From Enhydrobacter aerosaccus (GTDB lineage Bacteria; Pseudomonadota; Alphaproteobacteria; Reyranellales; Reyranellaceae): DNA of 64,000 bases. A program made the position numbers and the translations under genes. The first letter of the stretch is position 1; every line of letters starts with the position of its first letter. The notes beneath the pieces are model-generated. The model had not been told where the DNA came from. It worked only from the letters and a program-made list of their open reading frames with translations, and made no database searches. The DNA is taken from assembly GCA_903832005.1 (NCBI GenBank), contig CAIKZO010000073.1, positions 53,294-117,293 of the forward strand. Direction: 5' to 3'. Below are positions 8,319-16,860 of this stretch, piece after piece.

Positions 8319-8955
8319 GCAGCCTCCGTTCGAGCCGCCGCGAGATCTGCGTGAGCGGGAAGCACAGCGCAAAATAGAGGGCGGCCACGGTGAGATAGAC
8401 GGTGAAGGGACGGAAGGTGACCGCCGTCGTGAGCTGACCCTCGCGTGTCAGCTCGACGAAGCCGATGACGGCGGCAAGCGAGGTGTTCTTGATGAGCTGG
8501 ACCAGGAAGCCGACGGTGGGCGGGATCGCCAGCCGCATCGCCTGCGGGATGATGATGTAGCGCAGTTGCGCGCCAAGCCCGAGGCCCAGCGACGCGCCGG
8601 CCTCCCACTGGGTCTTCGAGATGGCCTGCAGGCAGCCGCGCCAGATCTCGCCGAGGAAGGCGCCCGCATAGATCGAATAGGAGGCGGCCGCGGCAATCCA
8701 GGGCGAGACCTCGATGCCGAAGATCGACAGGCCGAAGAAGAAGACGAACAGCCAGGCCAGCAGCGGCGTGCCCTGCACGACATGGACGTAGATCGAGCCG
8801 ATCCAGCGCAGCGGCGCCAAGGCCGAGGTGCGCAGCAGCGCCACCGCGAGGCCCACGATTCCCCCGCCGATGAAGGCGATCGCCGTCAGCGCCAGGGTCC
8901 AGCGCATGGCCGCGATCAGGTAGAGAACGTCGTTGAAGGAGAATTCGCGGATCAT
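8305..8955 (-). CDS. Polar amino-acid ABC transporter permease (second subunit)
   Basis: A 216-residue inner-membrane permease of the HisM/HisQ/GlnP family with about five membrane segments. The conserved cytoplasmic coupling loop is visible as EAGASLGLGLGAQLRYIIIP, where the EAA-type helix contacts the ATPase. The ATG at 8955 overlaps the stop of the partner permease by four bases (ATGA). Together with that partner it should form the heterodimeric channel of an amino-acid importer. No family-3 binding protein is encoded in this operon; the tandem pair near 3.3-4.9 kb is the nearest candidate. Confidence 0.92.
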   Translation of the reverse strand: MIREFSFNDVLYLIAAMRWTLALTAIAFIGGGIVGLAVALLRTSALAPLRWIGSIYVHVVQGTPLLAWLFVFFFGLSIFGIEVSPWIAAAASYSIYAGAFLGEIWRGCLQAISKTQWEAGASLGLGLGAQLRYIIIPQAMRLAIPPTVGFLVQLIKNTSLAAVIGFVELTREGQLTTAVTFRPFTVYLTVAALYFALCFPLTQISRRLERRLHVAR

Positions 8956-9626
8956 CGGCTGCTCGTCCGGCGCGCGAACACGAGCTGGTAGAGGAGCGCG
9001 AACAGGAGGCGGAAGACCAGCGCCAGCGCAAGATAGGCCGCGGCCACGACGATGTAGCACTCGAAGTCACGGAAGGTGCGCGACTGCACGATCGAGGCCA
9101 TGTGGAAGAGGTCCTGCGCGGAGATCTGCGACACGACCGAGGTCGCGAGCATCAGCAGCACGAACTGACTGGCCAGCGCGGGGTACATCAGCTTGAGCGC
9201 AGGGAAGATGATGACGTAGCGGAAGATCTGCAGGCCGGTCATGCCCAGCGATTGGCCGGCCTCGATCTGCGACTTGGGAATGGCTTCCAGCCCCGCGCGC
9301 AGGATCTCGATCGAATAGGCGCCGAGGTTGATCGACAGCGCGATCATCGCAGCCGTCGCGGCATCGAACTTGAGGCCGGCGCTGGGCAGGCCGAAGAAGA
9401 TCAGGAAGAGCTGCACGATCAGCGGCGTGTTGCGGATCACTTCGACGTAGACCCCGACGGGCCGCTTCAGCCAGTTGGGGCCGTAGACGCGGGCCGCGGC
9501 GCCGGTGATGCCGATCACCAGCCCGCTCAACATGGTCACGACGGACAGTTCGAGCGTGAGCGCCAGCCCGTCCAGAAGGAGGTCTGACGCGGCGAAGACG
9601 TCGCGGAACTGAAGGGTGTAGTTCAT
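8952..9626 (-). CDS. Polar amino-acid ABC transporter permease (first subunit)
   Basis: A 224-residue permease of the His/Glu/Gln/Arg/opine family (HEQRo), with about five membrane helices and the coupling motif EAGQSLGMTGLQIFRYVIIF. The ATG at 9626 shares one base with the stop of the preceding peptide-type permease gene (TGATG), so it is translationally coupled to it; the TTG three bases earlier is a less likely start. This direct junction between an Opp-type and a His-type transporter is unusual and is discussed in the findings. Confidence 0.92.
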   Translation of the reverse strand: MNYTLQFRDVFAASDLLLDGLALTLELSVVTMLSGLVIGITGAAARVYGPNWLKRPVGVYVEVIRNTPLIVQLFLIFFGLPSAGLKFDAATAAMIALSINLGAYSIEILRAGLEAIPKSQIEAGQSLGMTGLQIFRYVIIFPALKLMYPALASQFVLLMLATSVVSQISAQDLFHMASIVQSRTFRDFECYIVVAAAYLALALVFRLLFALLYQLVFARRTSSR

Positions 9627-10531
9627 CAACGACGCTCGCTACGGGGATCGAGGGCATCCTGCAAGCCGTCGCCCAGGAAATTGAAGGCGATCACCGTCAG
9701 GAAGATGAGCAGGCCGGGCCACAGCGCCAGCAACGGGGCGTCCTGCAGGAAGTCCTGCGCGCCGGTCAGCATGTTGCCCCAGCTTGCCTCGGGCGGCTGG
9801 ATGCCGAGGCCGAGAAAGGACAGCGTCGATTCGAGCAGGATCAGCGTGCCCGCCACCATCGTGGTGGAGACGACCAGCGAGCCCATGGCATTGGGCAGAA
9901 TGTGACGCAGCATGATCCGCACTGGCCGGGCGCCGAGTGCGCGAGCGGCCCGTGTGAAGTCGCGCGCCTTGAGCGACAAGGTCTCCGCGCGCACCAGCCG
10001 CGCCGCCGTTGTCCAGCCGGTCAGCGAAACGATCAGCACGATGCGGTAGAGCGAGAAGGCCTCCGAGTGTGCGATCCGCTCCGGGATGCCGATCTTCGCG
10101 GGATCGAGCGCGGCCAGCACGATCAGCAACGGCAACAGCGGTAGCGCGATCACGCCGTCGGTGAAACGCATCAATACGCTGTCGAGCCGGCCGCCGAGAT
10201 AGCCCGCGACGACACCGATCAGCGCGCCGAGGATCGCCGACAGCAGGGCGCCGGACATGCCGACCAGCAGCGAAACCCGCCCGCCATCGAGCAGGCGCTG
10301 GAAGAGGTCGCGGCCCAAGTCGTCGGTGCCCAGCCAATGCTCGGCCGACGGCGGCTCGAAGCGTCGGAAGAGATCGGTCGCCGACGGATCGACGCCGCGC
10401 AGCTCTGCGAGCAGAGGAGCGGCCAATGCCAAGGCCAGCACGATGGCGAGGAAGACGAGCGACGCCTGCGCCAGCCGATGGCGCAGCAGGCGGTGCCAGA
10501 CGAGCAGGGTGGGGCGCTGGGCCGCGATCAT
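9626..10531 (-). CDS. Peptide-type ABC transporter permease (DppC/OppC-like)
   Basis: A 301-residue inner-membrane permease of the dipeptide/oligopeptide/nickel family. Characteristic features are the periplasmic WLGTDDLGRDLFQRLLDGGR motif after the first membrane helix and the EAA loop ARALGARPVRIMLRHILPN. The ATG overlaps the stop of the DppB-like gene by four bases. It would pair with that protein to form the channel fed by the family-5 binding protein encoded first in the operon. The usual DppD and DppF ATPase genes are missing next to it. Confidence 0.92.
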   Translation of the reverse strand: MIAAQRPTLLVWHRLLRHRLAQASLVFLAIVLALALAAPLLAELRGVDPSATDLFRRFEPPSAEHWLGTDDLGRDLFQRLLDGGRVSLLVGMSGALLSAILGALIGVVAGYLGGRLDSVLMRFTDGVIALPLLPLLIVLAALDPAKIGIPERIAHSEAFSLYRIVLIVSLTGWTTAARLVRAETLSLKARDFTRAARALGARPVRIMLRHILPNAMGSLVVSTTMVAGTLILLESTLSFLGLGIQPPEASWGNMLTGAQDFLQDAPLLALWPGLLIFLTVIAFNFLGDGLQDALDPRSERR

Positions 10532-11496
10532 TGCAGCGCCACGCGCGGATCGACCCAGGCTTGAGCGAGATCGGCCAGCAGGTTGCCGAGGATGGTGGTG
10601 AAGGTGGCGATGAGGAGGCCGACCAGCGCCAGATTGTAATCGTTGTCGAGGATTGCCTGGTAGATCGCCTTGCCCATGCCGGGCCAGGCGAACATCGTCT
10701 CCGTGATCAGCGCGCCCGAGAACAGCCCGCCGAACGACAGGCCGAGCAGGGTCAGCACCGGCACGAGCGCGTTGCCAAACGCATGGCCCAGGATCACGCC
10801 GCGTTCGCTCAATCCCTTGGCGCGCGCGGTGCGGATGTAGTCCTGGCGCATTGTCTCGATCATGGCGCCGCGCATGAAGCGCGTGAAGCTGCCGATCTGC
10901 AGCACAGTGAGGGTGAGAACCGGCAACGCAGCGAAGCGCAGCTTCTGCAGGAGCGCGGTGCCGAAGCCTGTGCCCGGCCGCAGGTCGGCCGTGCCACCCG
11001 CGGGCAGCCAGCCCAAGGTCACGGCGAACAGCCAGATCGCCAACAGCGCCAGCCAGAAGGGCGGCGTGGAGATCCCGGCGAAGCTGAAGAGATTGATGAG
11101 ATAGTCGGCCGTGCTGCGCGGGCGTGCCGCCGCCCAGATGCCGAGAGGCAGCGCGATCGCAACCGAGAGCAGGAGGGACAGGCCCGTCAACTCGAAGGTG
11201 TTGAGCAGGCGCGGCCAGATCACCGTCATTACCGGCAGGCTGAAGGAGCGCGAGTAGCCGAGGTTGCCCTGCAGCGCCTGGCCGGCCCAGGCAAGGTAAC
11301 GCTGCAGGATCGGTTTGTCGACTTCATAGAGCGCGCGCAGCCGGGTGGCATCCTCGCTCGTCATCTTGGGGTCGCCCGCGATCATCATGTTGATCGGATC
11401 GCCTGGCATCAGTCCGATCAGCAGGTAGACGGCGATGCTCATCAGCACGAGCGTCAGCACGGTTTCGATGAGGCGGGTGGAGAGCGTGCGACCCAT
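10528..11496 (-). CDS. Peptide-type ABC transporter permease (DppB/OppB-like)
   Basis: A 322-residue permease with an N-terminal membrane helix, a long periplasmic loop (LMPGDPINMMIAGDPKM), and a C-terminal transport domain with the EAA loop ARAKGLSERGVILGHAFGN. The PGDP motif is typical of DppB/OppB/NikB proteins. The start ATG at 11496 lies nine bases after the stop of the binding-protein gene. In this family the pair DppB-DppC imports di- and oligopeptides, nickel chelates, opines or glutathione, so the ligand cannot be fixed from sequence. Confidence 0.92.
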   Translation of the reverse strand: MGRTLSTRLIETVLTLVLMSIAVYLLIGLMPGDPINMMIAGDPKMTSEDATRLRALYEVDKPILQRYLAWAGQALQGNLGYSRSFSLPVMTVIWPRLLNTFELTGLSLLLSVAIALPLGIWAAARPRSTADYLINLFSFAGISTPPFWLALLAIWLFAVTLGWLPAGGTADLRPGTGFGTALLQKLRFAALPVLTLTVLQIGSFTRFMRGAMIETMRQDYIRTARAKGLSERGVILGHAFGNALVPVLTLLGLSFGGLFSGALITETMFAWPGMGKAIYQAILDNDYNLALVGLLIATFTTILGNLLADLAQAWVDPRVALQ

Positions 11497-11505
11497 GGCG
11501 GACGC

Positions 11506-13152
11506 TCACTCCTCCCAGCGCCATTGCTCGACCCACAAGGTCGAGCTGTTGAGCGTGCCGGTCGGCACGACACCCTTCAGTTGCTTCGGCAGCACGAACG
11601 GGTCGACACGGAAGAACAGCGGCAGCACCGGCAGGTCCTCGGCATGGATGCGCTGCATGTCGGCGAAGTAGCCCCGGCGCTTGCTCTCGTCGAGTTCTCG
11701 CTCGGCACTGTCCATCGCCTTGTCCATCTCGGGACTGGCGTAGCCCGGATAGTTCTGGCCGCTCCAGCCGTTCTTTTCGGTCGGGATCTCGGTCGAGTAC
11801 AGCGTCGAATGCGGCACGCTTTGCGGCGCGGAGACCCAAGCGTACATCGCAAGCCCCGAGAAGGCGCGATGGTTGAGCGCGTCCGAGAAGAGGCGCGGCG
11901 GCTCGGCCTTGATGCGCAGCTCGATGCCCACCTGGCGCAACTGGCTCTGAATCACCTGCGCTACCTGTTCGCGCACCCGGTTGCCGGCGGTCGTCGTGAT
12001 CTCGATCGAGAAGCGCTCGCCCTTGGCATTCTGGCGCACGCCATTCTTGATCTCGGAGAAGCCCGCCTCGTCGAGCAGCTTCTTCGCAGCCCCGGGATCG
12101 TAGGCGAATTTCCGGCCGCTGGGATCGTACATCGGGTCGAGTGGGCTGACGCCGCTGTCGGCAACCGGCTGCTTGCCCTCGAACAGTTTCTCGGACATCG
12201 CCTTGCGGTCGATCGCCATCAACAGCGCCTGCCGCACACGCCTGTCGGCCAGCAACGGATTGTCGAGCTTCACATCGATATGCTCGTAGATCAGCGCCGG
12301 CTTGTAGATGACGACGTACTTGTCCTTGTGACGCTTCTCGAAGGCAAGCGCCTGGTCGAGGCTCATGCCCAACTCGCCCACGACATAGTCGACGTTGCTG
12401 GAGAGCAGGTTCGCCTCGAGCGCGGCAGTACTCTCGATGATCTTGAAGACGATGCGCTTGAAGTGCGGCTTCTCGCCGATCCAGGTCGGATTTGCCTCCA
12501 GCGTGATGCGGTTGCCGGGCACCAGCTCGGTGATGCGGAAGGGCCCGAAGTACAGGCCCTTGTTGGTCGGATCGGTGTCGTAGGCGGTCTTGTTGTGATA
12601 CTCGGCTGGATTGGCATCGAAGATCGGCTTCTCGATATGCTCGGGCACGATCTGCAGGTCGATGGCATTGTAGTCGAAAGTCACGCGATCGACTGTCATC
12701 GTGAAGTGCAGGTCGTCCTTGATCTCGAACTTCACGATGCGCTTGTAGGCCTCGGCGGAGGCCACGCCTGACACCGGGTTCTTCCCGACCTCGATCGTGA
12801 AGGCGTAGTCCTTGGCGGTCACCGGCACGCCGTCGCCCCACACCAGGGGCTTGAGCTCGATGTCGAGCGCCATGCCCTTCTTGCCGTCGCCGAGATCGAC
12901 CACGCGCGCCTTGCCATTCTCTATGGTCGGCAGGTCGGTGCAGACCATGCAGATGTTCTTCCAGGCGACGTCGTAGGCGGTAAGCGGCCGCGCGGTCATG
13001 TTCGAGACCAGCGACTTGGCCAGCATCGAGCTGATCAGCGGATTCATGGTGCCGGGCGCCTGATTCATGGCGATCACCAGCTCGTCCTTGGCGAGGGCGG
13101 GCGAGGTGAGCGCACAGAGCGCGGCGAGAACGAGCAGAACGCGGCGGAACAT
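11506..13152 (-). CDS. Family-5 (peptide/nickel type) ABC transporter substrate-binding protein
   Basis: A 548-residue periplasmic binding protein of the SBP_bac_5 family with a Sec signal peptide (MFRRVLLVLAALCALTSPALA). Typical motifs are the NPLISSMLAKSLV region and the DRKAMSEKLFEG segment. A cysteine pair early in the mature protein (CMVC) may form a disulfide. It is the first gene of a six-gene minus-strand operon and is separated by only 23 bp from the end of pyrE, which is on the same strand, so read-through from pyrE is possible. Ligands of this family range from peptides to glycosides and opines. Confidence 0.9.
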   Translation of the reverse strand: MFRRVLLVLAALCALTSPALAKDELVIAMNQAPGTMNPLISSMLAKSLVSNMTARPLTAYDVAWKNICMVCTDLPTIENGKARVVDLGDGKKGMALDIELKPLVWGDGVPVTAKDYAFTIEVGKNPVSGVASAEAYKRIVKFEIKDDLHFTMTVDRVTFDYNAIDLQIVPEHIEKPIFDANPAEYHNKTAYDTDPTNKGLYFGPFRITELVPGNRITLEANPTWIGEKPHFKRIVFKIIESTAALEANLLSSNVDYVVGELGMSLDQALAFEKRHKDKYVVIYKPALIYEHIDVKLDNPLLADRRVRQALLMAIDRKAMSEKLFEGKQPVADSGVSPLDPMYDPSGRKFAYDPGAAKKLLDEAGFSEIKNGVRQNAKGERFSIEITTTAGNRVREQVAQVIQSQLRQVGIELRIKAEPPRLFSDALNHRAFSGLAMYAWVSAPQSVPHSTLYSTEIPTEKNGWSGQNYPGYASPEMDKAMDSAERELDESKRRGYFADMQRIHAEDLPVLPLFFRVDPFVLPKQLKGVVPTGTLNSSTLWVEQWRWEE

Positions 13153-13175
13153 GTCCGCCGCACACTAGGGGAGGC

Positions 13176-13958
13176 TTACCGGGCTGTCAGCCGCGGCGCG
13201 GGCGGACGGCCGCCGTGATTGGACGACCACTGTTCGGGCGCCTCGAGGAAGGCACGCGTCTCGGCGAGGCCCTTCTCGTCGAAGTACTTGCCCTTCTGGG
13301 CCGCTTCCAGCGCATCCCACCAGGTGGCGAGCGCATGGAGCTTCACGCCGGCGACGGCCAGCGTCTCCACGCTCTGCGGAAAGATGCCGTAGTGGAAGAC
13401 GACGAAGCAGTCGGTGACCTTGGCCTCGGCCTTCTTGAGCGCGTCGATGAAGACGAGCTTGCTGCCGCCATCGGTCGCCAGATCCTCGACCAGCAGAACG
13501 CGCTTGCCGGGCTTCAGGTCGCCTTCGATCTGCGCCATGCGGCCGAAGCCCTTGGGCTGCTTGCGGACGTAGATCATGGACTTCTTGGCCAGCGCGGCCA
13601 GGAAGGCTGCGAAGGGGATGCCGGCGGTCTCGCCACCGGCCACCACATCGATTTTGCTCCAGCCGATCGTCTTTTCGATGATCTTGAAGGCATGGGCCAT
13701 GATCTTGGCCCGCGCCTCGGGGAACGAAATGATCTTGCGGCAGTCGATATAGACCGGGCTCGCTCGTCCAGACGTGAAGATGTACGGATTATCGGGCCGG
13801 CAGTGGATGGCTTCGATATCGAGCAGCAGGCGCGCCGTTTCCCGGGCCTCTGGCGTGCCCGTGGATTTGGCCAAAAGAGCCTTTCCGTTCAACTTGGTAG
13901 CGCCCGGAACGATCGCAGGAGCGATGGCCGCCGGTTTAGTCTTTTTCGCCGTCGCCAT
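13176..13958 (-). CDS. pyrE: Orotate phosphoribosyltransferase
   Basis: A 260-residue cytosolic enzyme converting orotate and PRPP to orotidine 5'-phosphate in pyrimidine synthesis. The PRPP-binding signature VLLVEDLATDGGSK is intact, as are the orotate-site stretch IFTSGRASPVYIDCRK and the catalytic-loop lysines (YVRKQPKGFG). It is longer than the usual 210-230 residues because of a 40-residue Lys/Ala/Pro-rich N-terminal extension of low complexity. ATG 13958 is chosen behind GGGGGAAAAG; an earlier in-frame start at 14030 would add 24 unlikely residues. Confidence 0.93.
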   Translation of the reverse strand: MATAKKTKPAAIAPAIVPGATKLNGKALLAKSTGTPEARETARLLLDIEAIHCRPDNPYIFTSGRASPVYIDCRKIISFPEARAKIMAHAFKIIEKTIGWSKIDVVAGGETAGIPFAAFLAALAKKSMIYVRKQPKGFGRMAQIEGDLKPGKRVLLVEDLATDGGSKLVFIDALKKAEAKVTDCFVVFHYGIFPQSVETLAVAGVKLHALATWWDALEAAQKGKYFDEKGLAETRAFLEAPEQWSSNHGGRPPAPRLTAR

Positions 13959-14070
13959 GCTGCTTTTCCCCCGCGCCGCTTGCGACAAAATGACGGGCGA
14001 GTGTTTAGCGTTCATCCACAGGACCGGCAAGGGCGCGGACCAACTGAATTACCGTTTAGGGACTCTAATT

Positions 14071-14700
14071 TTAGTCAGTCTCTAAAGAGGACTCACCCTT
14101 GCCGCCGGCGACAGGAAGGTGCCAGCCTCGATAGATCGCCATCAGGCGCAGGAAAAGGCAGAGGGCCGCGCCAAAAAGGGCGACCGGCAGGTGGGGAAAG
14201 CCCAGCCAATAGCCCAGCGCAATCGATCCGGCCCCTGCCAAGGCCGCCACGGCATAAAGTTCCGATCGCAGGACGGAGGGCACCTGCAGGGTCAGCAGAT
14301 CGCGTGCAACGCCGCCGCCGATGCAGGTGATCATGCCCAGGATGGCGGCCATGGCGGGCTCCAGCCCATGCGCCAGGGCCTTCTGGGTACCGGTAACGGC
14401 AAACAGGCACAGACCGGTGGCGTCGAAGAGCTGGACCGGCCGCTTCAGCCGCGCAATCGGCTCGGAGGCGCAGAACGCCAGAAGTCCGGCGGCGGCCGCT
14501 GCCGCGAGGTAGCGCCAGTCCGCGATCGCCACGGGTGGGACGGCACCGATCAGGAGGTCACGCGCCAGGCCGCCGGTCACGGCCGCAGCCCACGCGACCA
14601 CCAGTACGCCAAACAGGTCGAGGCGATGGCGCACTCCCTGTGTCGCGCCGCTGATCGCGAAGACAAAGGTGGCGGCGAGGTCGATCGCGTCGAGAAACAT
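14071..14700 (-). CDS. UPF0126 / trimeric intracellular cation channel-like membrane protein
   Basis: A 209-residue inner-membrane protein with about seven hydrophobic helices and the two UPF0126 repeats. The repeat signature is visible twice: TGGLARDLLIG in the first half and IGGGVARDLLTLQVPSVLRSE in the second. Related bacterial proteins form trimeric potassium-permeable channels; some members have been linked to glycine uptake. ATG 14700 is preferred to the GTG three bases earlier. It lies 112 bp upstream of pyrE on the same strand and is divergent from the DUF1345 gene. Confidence 0.88.
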   Translation of the reverse strand: MFLDAIDLAATFVFAISGATQGVRHRLDLFGVLVVAWAAAVTGGLARDLLIGAVPPVAIADWRYLAAAAAAGLLAFCASEPIARLKRPVQLFDATGLCLFAVTGTQKALAHGLEPAMAAILGMITCIGGGVARDLLTLQVPSVLRSELYAVAALAGAGSIALGYWLGFPHLPVALFGAALCLFLRLMAIYRGWHLPVAGGKGESSLETD

Positions 14701-14741
14701 CACGGCAGTTTATGGCAGAGTGAGGCCTCAAGGGAGGGTTC

Positions 14742-15410
14742 ATGTCGTTCATCGATAACCGTGCCGGACGGATCCTGCTGGCCCGGCGCCGGCTGCTGGC
14801 GTCGATCTTCGCCGGCGTCGTGCTCTTCCTCCTGTTGCCACAGCACCTCCGCCTCGCGACCCGAATACTGGTTTCCTGGGACCTGACGGCGTTCATCTAC
14901 ATCGCCTTCGCGTTCCTGATGATCGCGAAGTCGACCGTCGAGACCTGCCATCGCCGCGCCGCGCTCTACGACGAGTCGGACTGGGTCATCGTGACCCTTG
15001 TGGTGGCGAGTGCGGCGGCAAGTTTCGGTGCCATCTTCGCCGAACTGGCGGTGGTGAAGTCCGCCACCACGCCCCCGGTGATCAGCCTCGGCGTGACCGG
15101 CCTGACGATCGTGCTGTCGTGGACCTTCACGCACATGGTCTTCACGCTGCACTACGCCAACCTCTACTATAGGCCGCACAAAGACGGCCACCCGGAGGGC
15201 CTGGAATTTCCGGGCGGCGCCGCGCCTGACTATCGTGACTTCATCTACTATTCGTTCGTGGTCGGTTGCGCCTGCCAGACCGGCGACGTGAACACCGTCT
15301 CGCATGCCATGCGCCGCATCACCTTGATCCACGGCATCGTGGCCTTTGCCTTCAACACCGCGATCCTGGCACTGATGGTGAATGTCGGCGCCAGCCTGCT
15401 GAATTCGTGA
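14742..15410 (+). CDS. DUF1345 inner-membrane protein
   Basis: A 222-residue protein with about five membrane helices and the DUF1345 hallmark near the end, YYSFVVGCACQTGDV, followed by a final helix. The function of the family is unknown. The ATG has a strong AGGGAGGG ribosome site. The gene ends seven bases before the stop of the convergent exporter gene. Nothing around it fixes a role. Confidence 0.87.
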   Translation: MSFIDNRAGRILLARRRLLASIFAGVVLFLLLPQHLRLATRILVSWDLTAFIYIAFAFLMIAKSTVETCHRRAALYDESDWVIVTLVVASAAASFGAIFAELAVVKSATTPPVISLGVTGLTIVLSWTFTHMVFTLHYANLYYRPHKDGHPEGLEFPGGAAPDYRDFIYYSFVVGCACQTGDVNTVSHAMRRITLIHGIVAFAFNTAILALMVNVGASLLNS

Positions 15411-15417
15411 CGGAGCC

Positions 15418-16857
15418 TTAAGCCTTCGGCTTGCGGCCGGCGTAGCTGCTGACCGCGCCGCCGTCGTTCTTGCGCAATTCCAGGAACACGAGTGACGAGG
15501 CGATGGTGAGTACGCCCAGGACGATGAAGGCTTCGTGCACGCCATGAACCATCGCTGCCGGATCGGAATGCAACTGCTCCGGCACGAACATTGACGCGAT
15601 GAGGGATGCGGATGCGACGCCGAAGCTGATCGACATCTGCTGGCCGGTGCTGGCGATGGTGCTGGCGCTGCTGGTCTGGCTCGACGTCACGTCGGCATAC
15701 ACCAGCGTGTTCATGCTGGTGTATTGCATCGAGGTGAAGAACCCGAGGACGAAAGCCTGCAGGGCGATGCGCCAGGCCGGCGTATCGGCGCCGACGGTCG
15801 CGAACAGCATGATCATGCAGCCCACGATCAGCGTGTTGCCGATCAAGACCGTGCGATAGCCGAAGCGCGAGAGAATCCGGGAGACCACGATCTTGAGGCC
15901 GATCGCCGCCATCGATTGCGGCGCGATCAGCAGTCCTGACTGGATCGGCGAGTAGCCGAGGCCGATCTGGTAGAGCAGCGGGAAGAGGAACGGGATGCCG
16001 CCCAGGCCAAGGCGACCGACAAAGCTCCCGAGCACGGCGGCGCGGAAGGTGCGCAGCTTGAACAGGCTGAGCATCAACAGCGGATGGGCCGTCTGTGTCG
16101 CGCGGATGCCGTAGCCCGCCAGCAGGAGGGCTGCGAGGCCAAGCAGGCCGGCCATCTCGAGATCGCTCAGGCTGTGTTCGCCGAACACCTCGAGGACATA
16201 GGACAGCAGCGCAATGCCGGCGCCGAACAGGATCAGGCCGACGACGTCGAGCGGGTGGGTCTCGTCGGCGCGATAGTCGGGCAGGTAACGTTGCGACAGA
16301 TAGAGCCCGACCAGGCCCACCGGGATGTTCACGAAGAAGACGATGCTCCAGTGCAGGTAATGCACGATCACGCCACCGACCACGGGTCCCAGCATCGGGC
16401 CGATCAGGCTCGGGATCGAGACGAAGCTCATGGCCCGGATCAGGTCGGACTTGGGGAAGGTACGCACCAGGGTCATGCGTCCGACCGGCACCATCATGGC
16501 GCCGCCGATGCCCTGCAGGATGCGGCAGGCGACCAGCATGGTGATGTTGGTCGAGCAGCCGCAGAGGAGGGAGCCCAGCGAGAACAGCATGATCGCGCCG
16601 CCGAACACCCGCCGCGTGCCGAAACGGTCGGCCATCCAGCCGCTGATCGGGATGAACACGGCCAGGCTCAAGGTGTAACTTGCCAGCACCGACTTCATGT
16701 TGAGCGGTGTCACATCCATGACCTTGGCGATCGCCGGCACGGCCGTATTGAGGATCGTGGTGTCGAGCGCCTGCATGAAGAACGCCACCGCCACCATCCA
16801 CGGCAGGATGCGCTTGGTGAACTCTTCGCTCTGCGGGGCGTGCGGGACCTTCGTCAT
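15418..16857 (-). CDS. MFS multidrug exporter, DHA2 (EmrB/QacA) family
   Basis: A 479-residue inner-membrane transporter with 14 predicted helices, the size and topology of DHA2 proton/drug antiporters. Motif A (GWMADRFGTRRVF) follows helix 2, motif C appears as GPMLGPVVGG in helix 5, and motif D1 is in the first helix (DTTILNTAVPAIA). No membrane-fusion partner (EmrA-like) is adjacent. The gene is three bases downstream of nothing on its strand except the binding-protein gene that ends at 16861, so the two may share a transcript with gamma-glutamyltransferase. Confidence 0.9.
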   Translation of the reverse strand: MTKVPHAPQSEEFTKRILPWMVAVAFFMQALDTTILNTAVPAIAKVMDVTPLNMKSVLASYTLSLAVFIPISGWMADRFGTRRVFGGAIMLFSLGSLLCGCSTNITMLVACRILQGIGGAMMVPVGRMTLVRTFPKSDLIRAMSFVSIPSLIGPMLGPVVGGVIVHYLHWSIVFFVNIPVGLVGLYLSQRYLPDYRADETHPLDVVGLILFGAGIALLSYVLEVFGEHSLSDLEMAGLLGLAALLLAGYGIRATQTAHPLLMLSLFKLRTFRAAVLGSFVGRLGLGGIPFLFPLLYQIGLGYSPIQSGLLIAPQSMAAIGLKIVVSRILSRFGYRTVLIGNTLIVGCMIMLFATVGADTPAWRIALQAFVLGFFTSMQYTSMNTLVYADVTSSQTSSASTIASTGQQMSISFGVASASLIASMFVPEQLHSDPAAMVHGVHEAFIVLGVLTIASSLVFLELRKNDGGAVSSYAGRKPKA

Positions 16858-16860
16858 CTC

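Noticed and set aside
10426..12771. Long plus-strand open frame opposite the Dpp-type genes
   Set aside because: Composition is that of an antisense shadow; the minus-strand proteins carry all family motifs.
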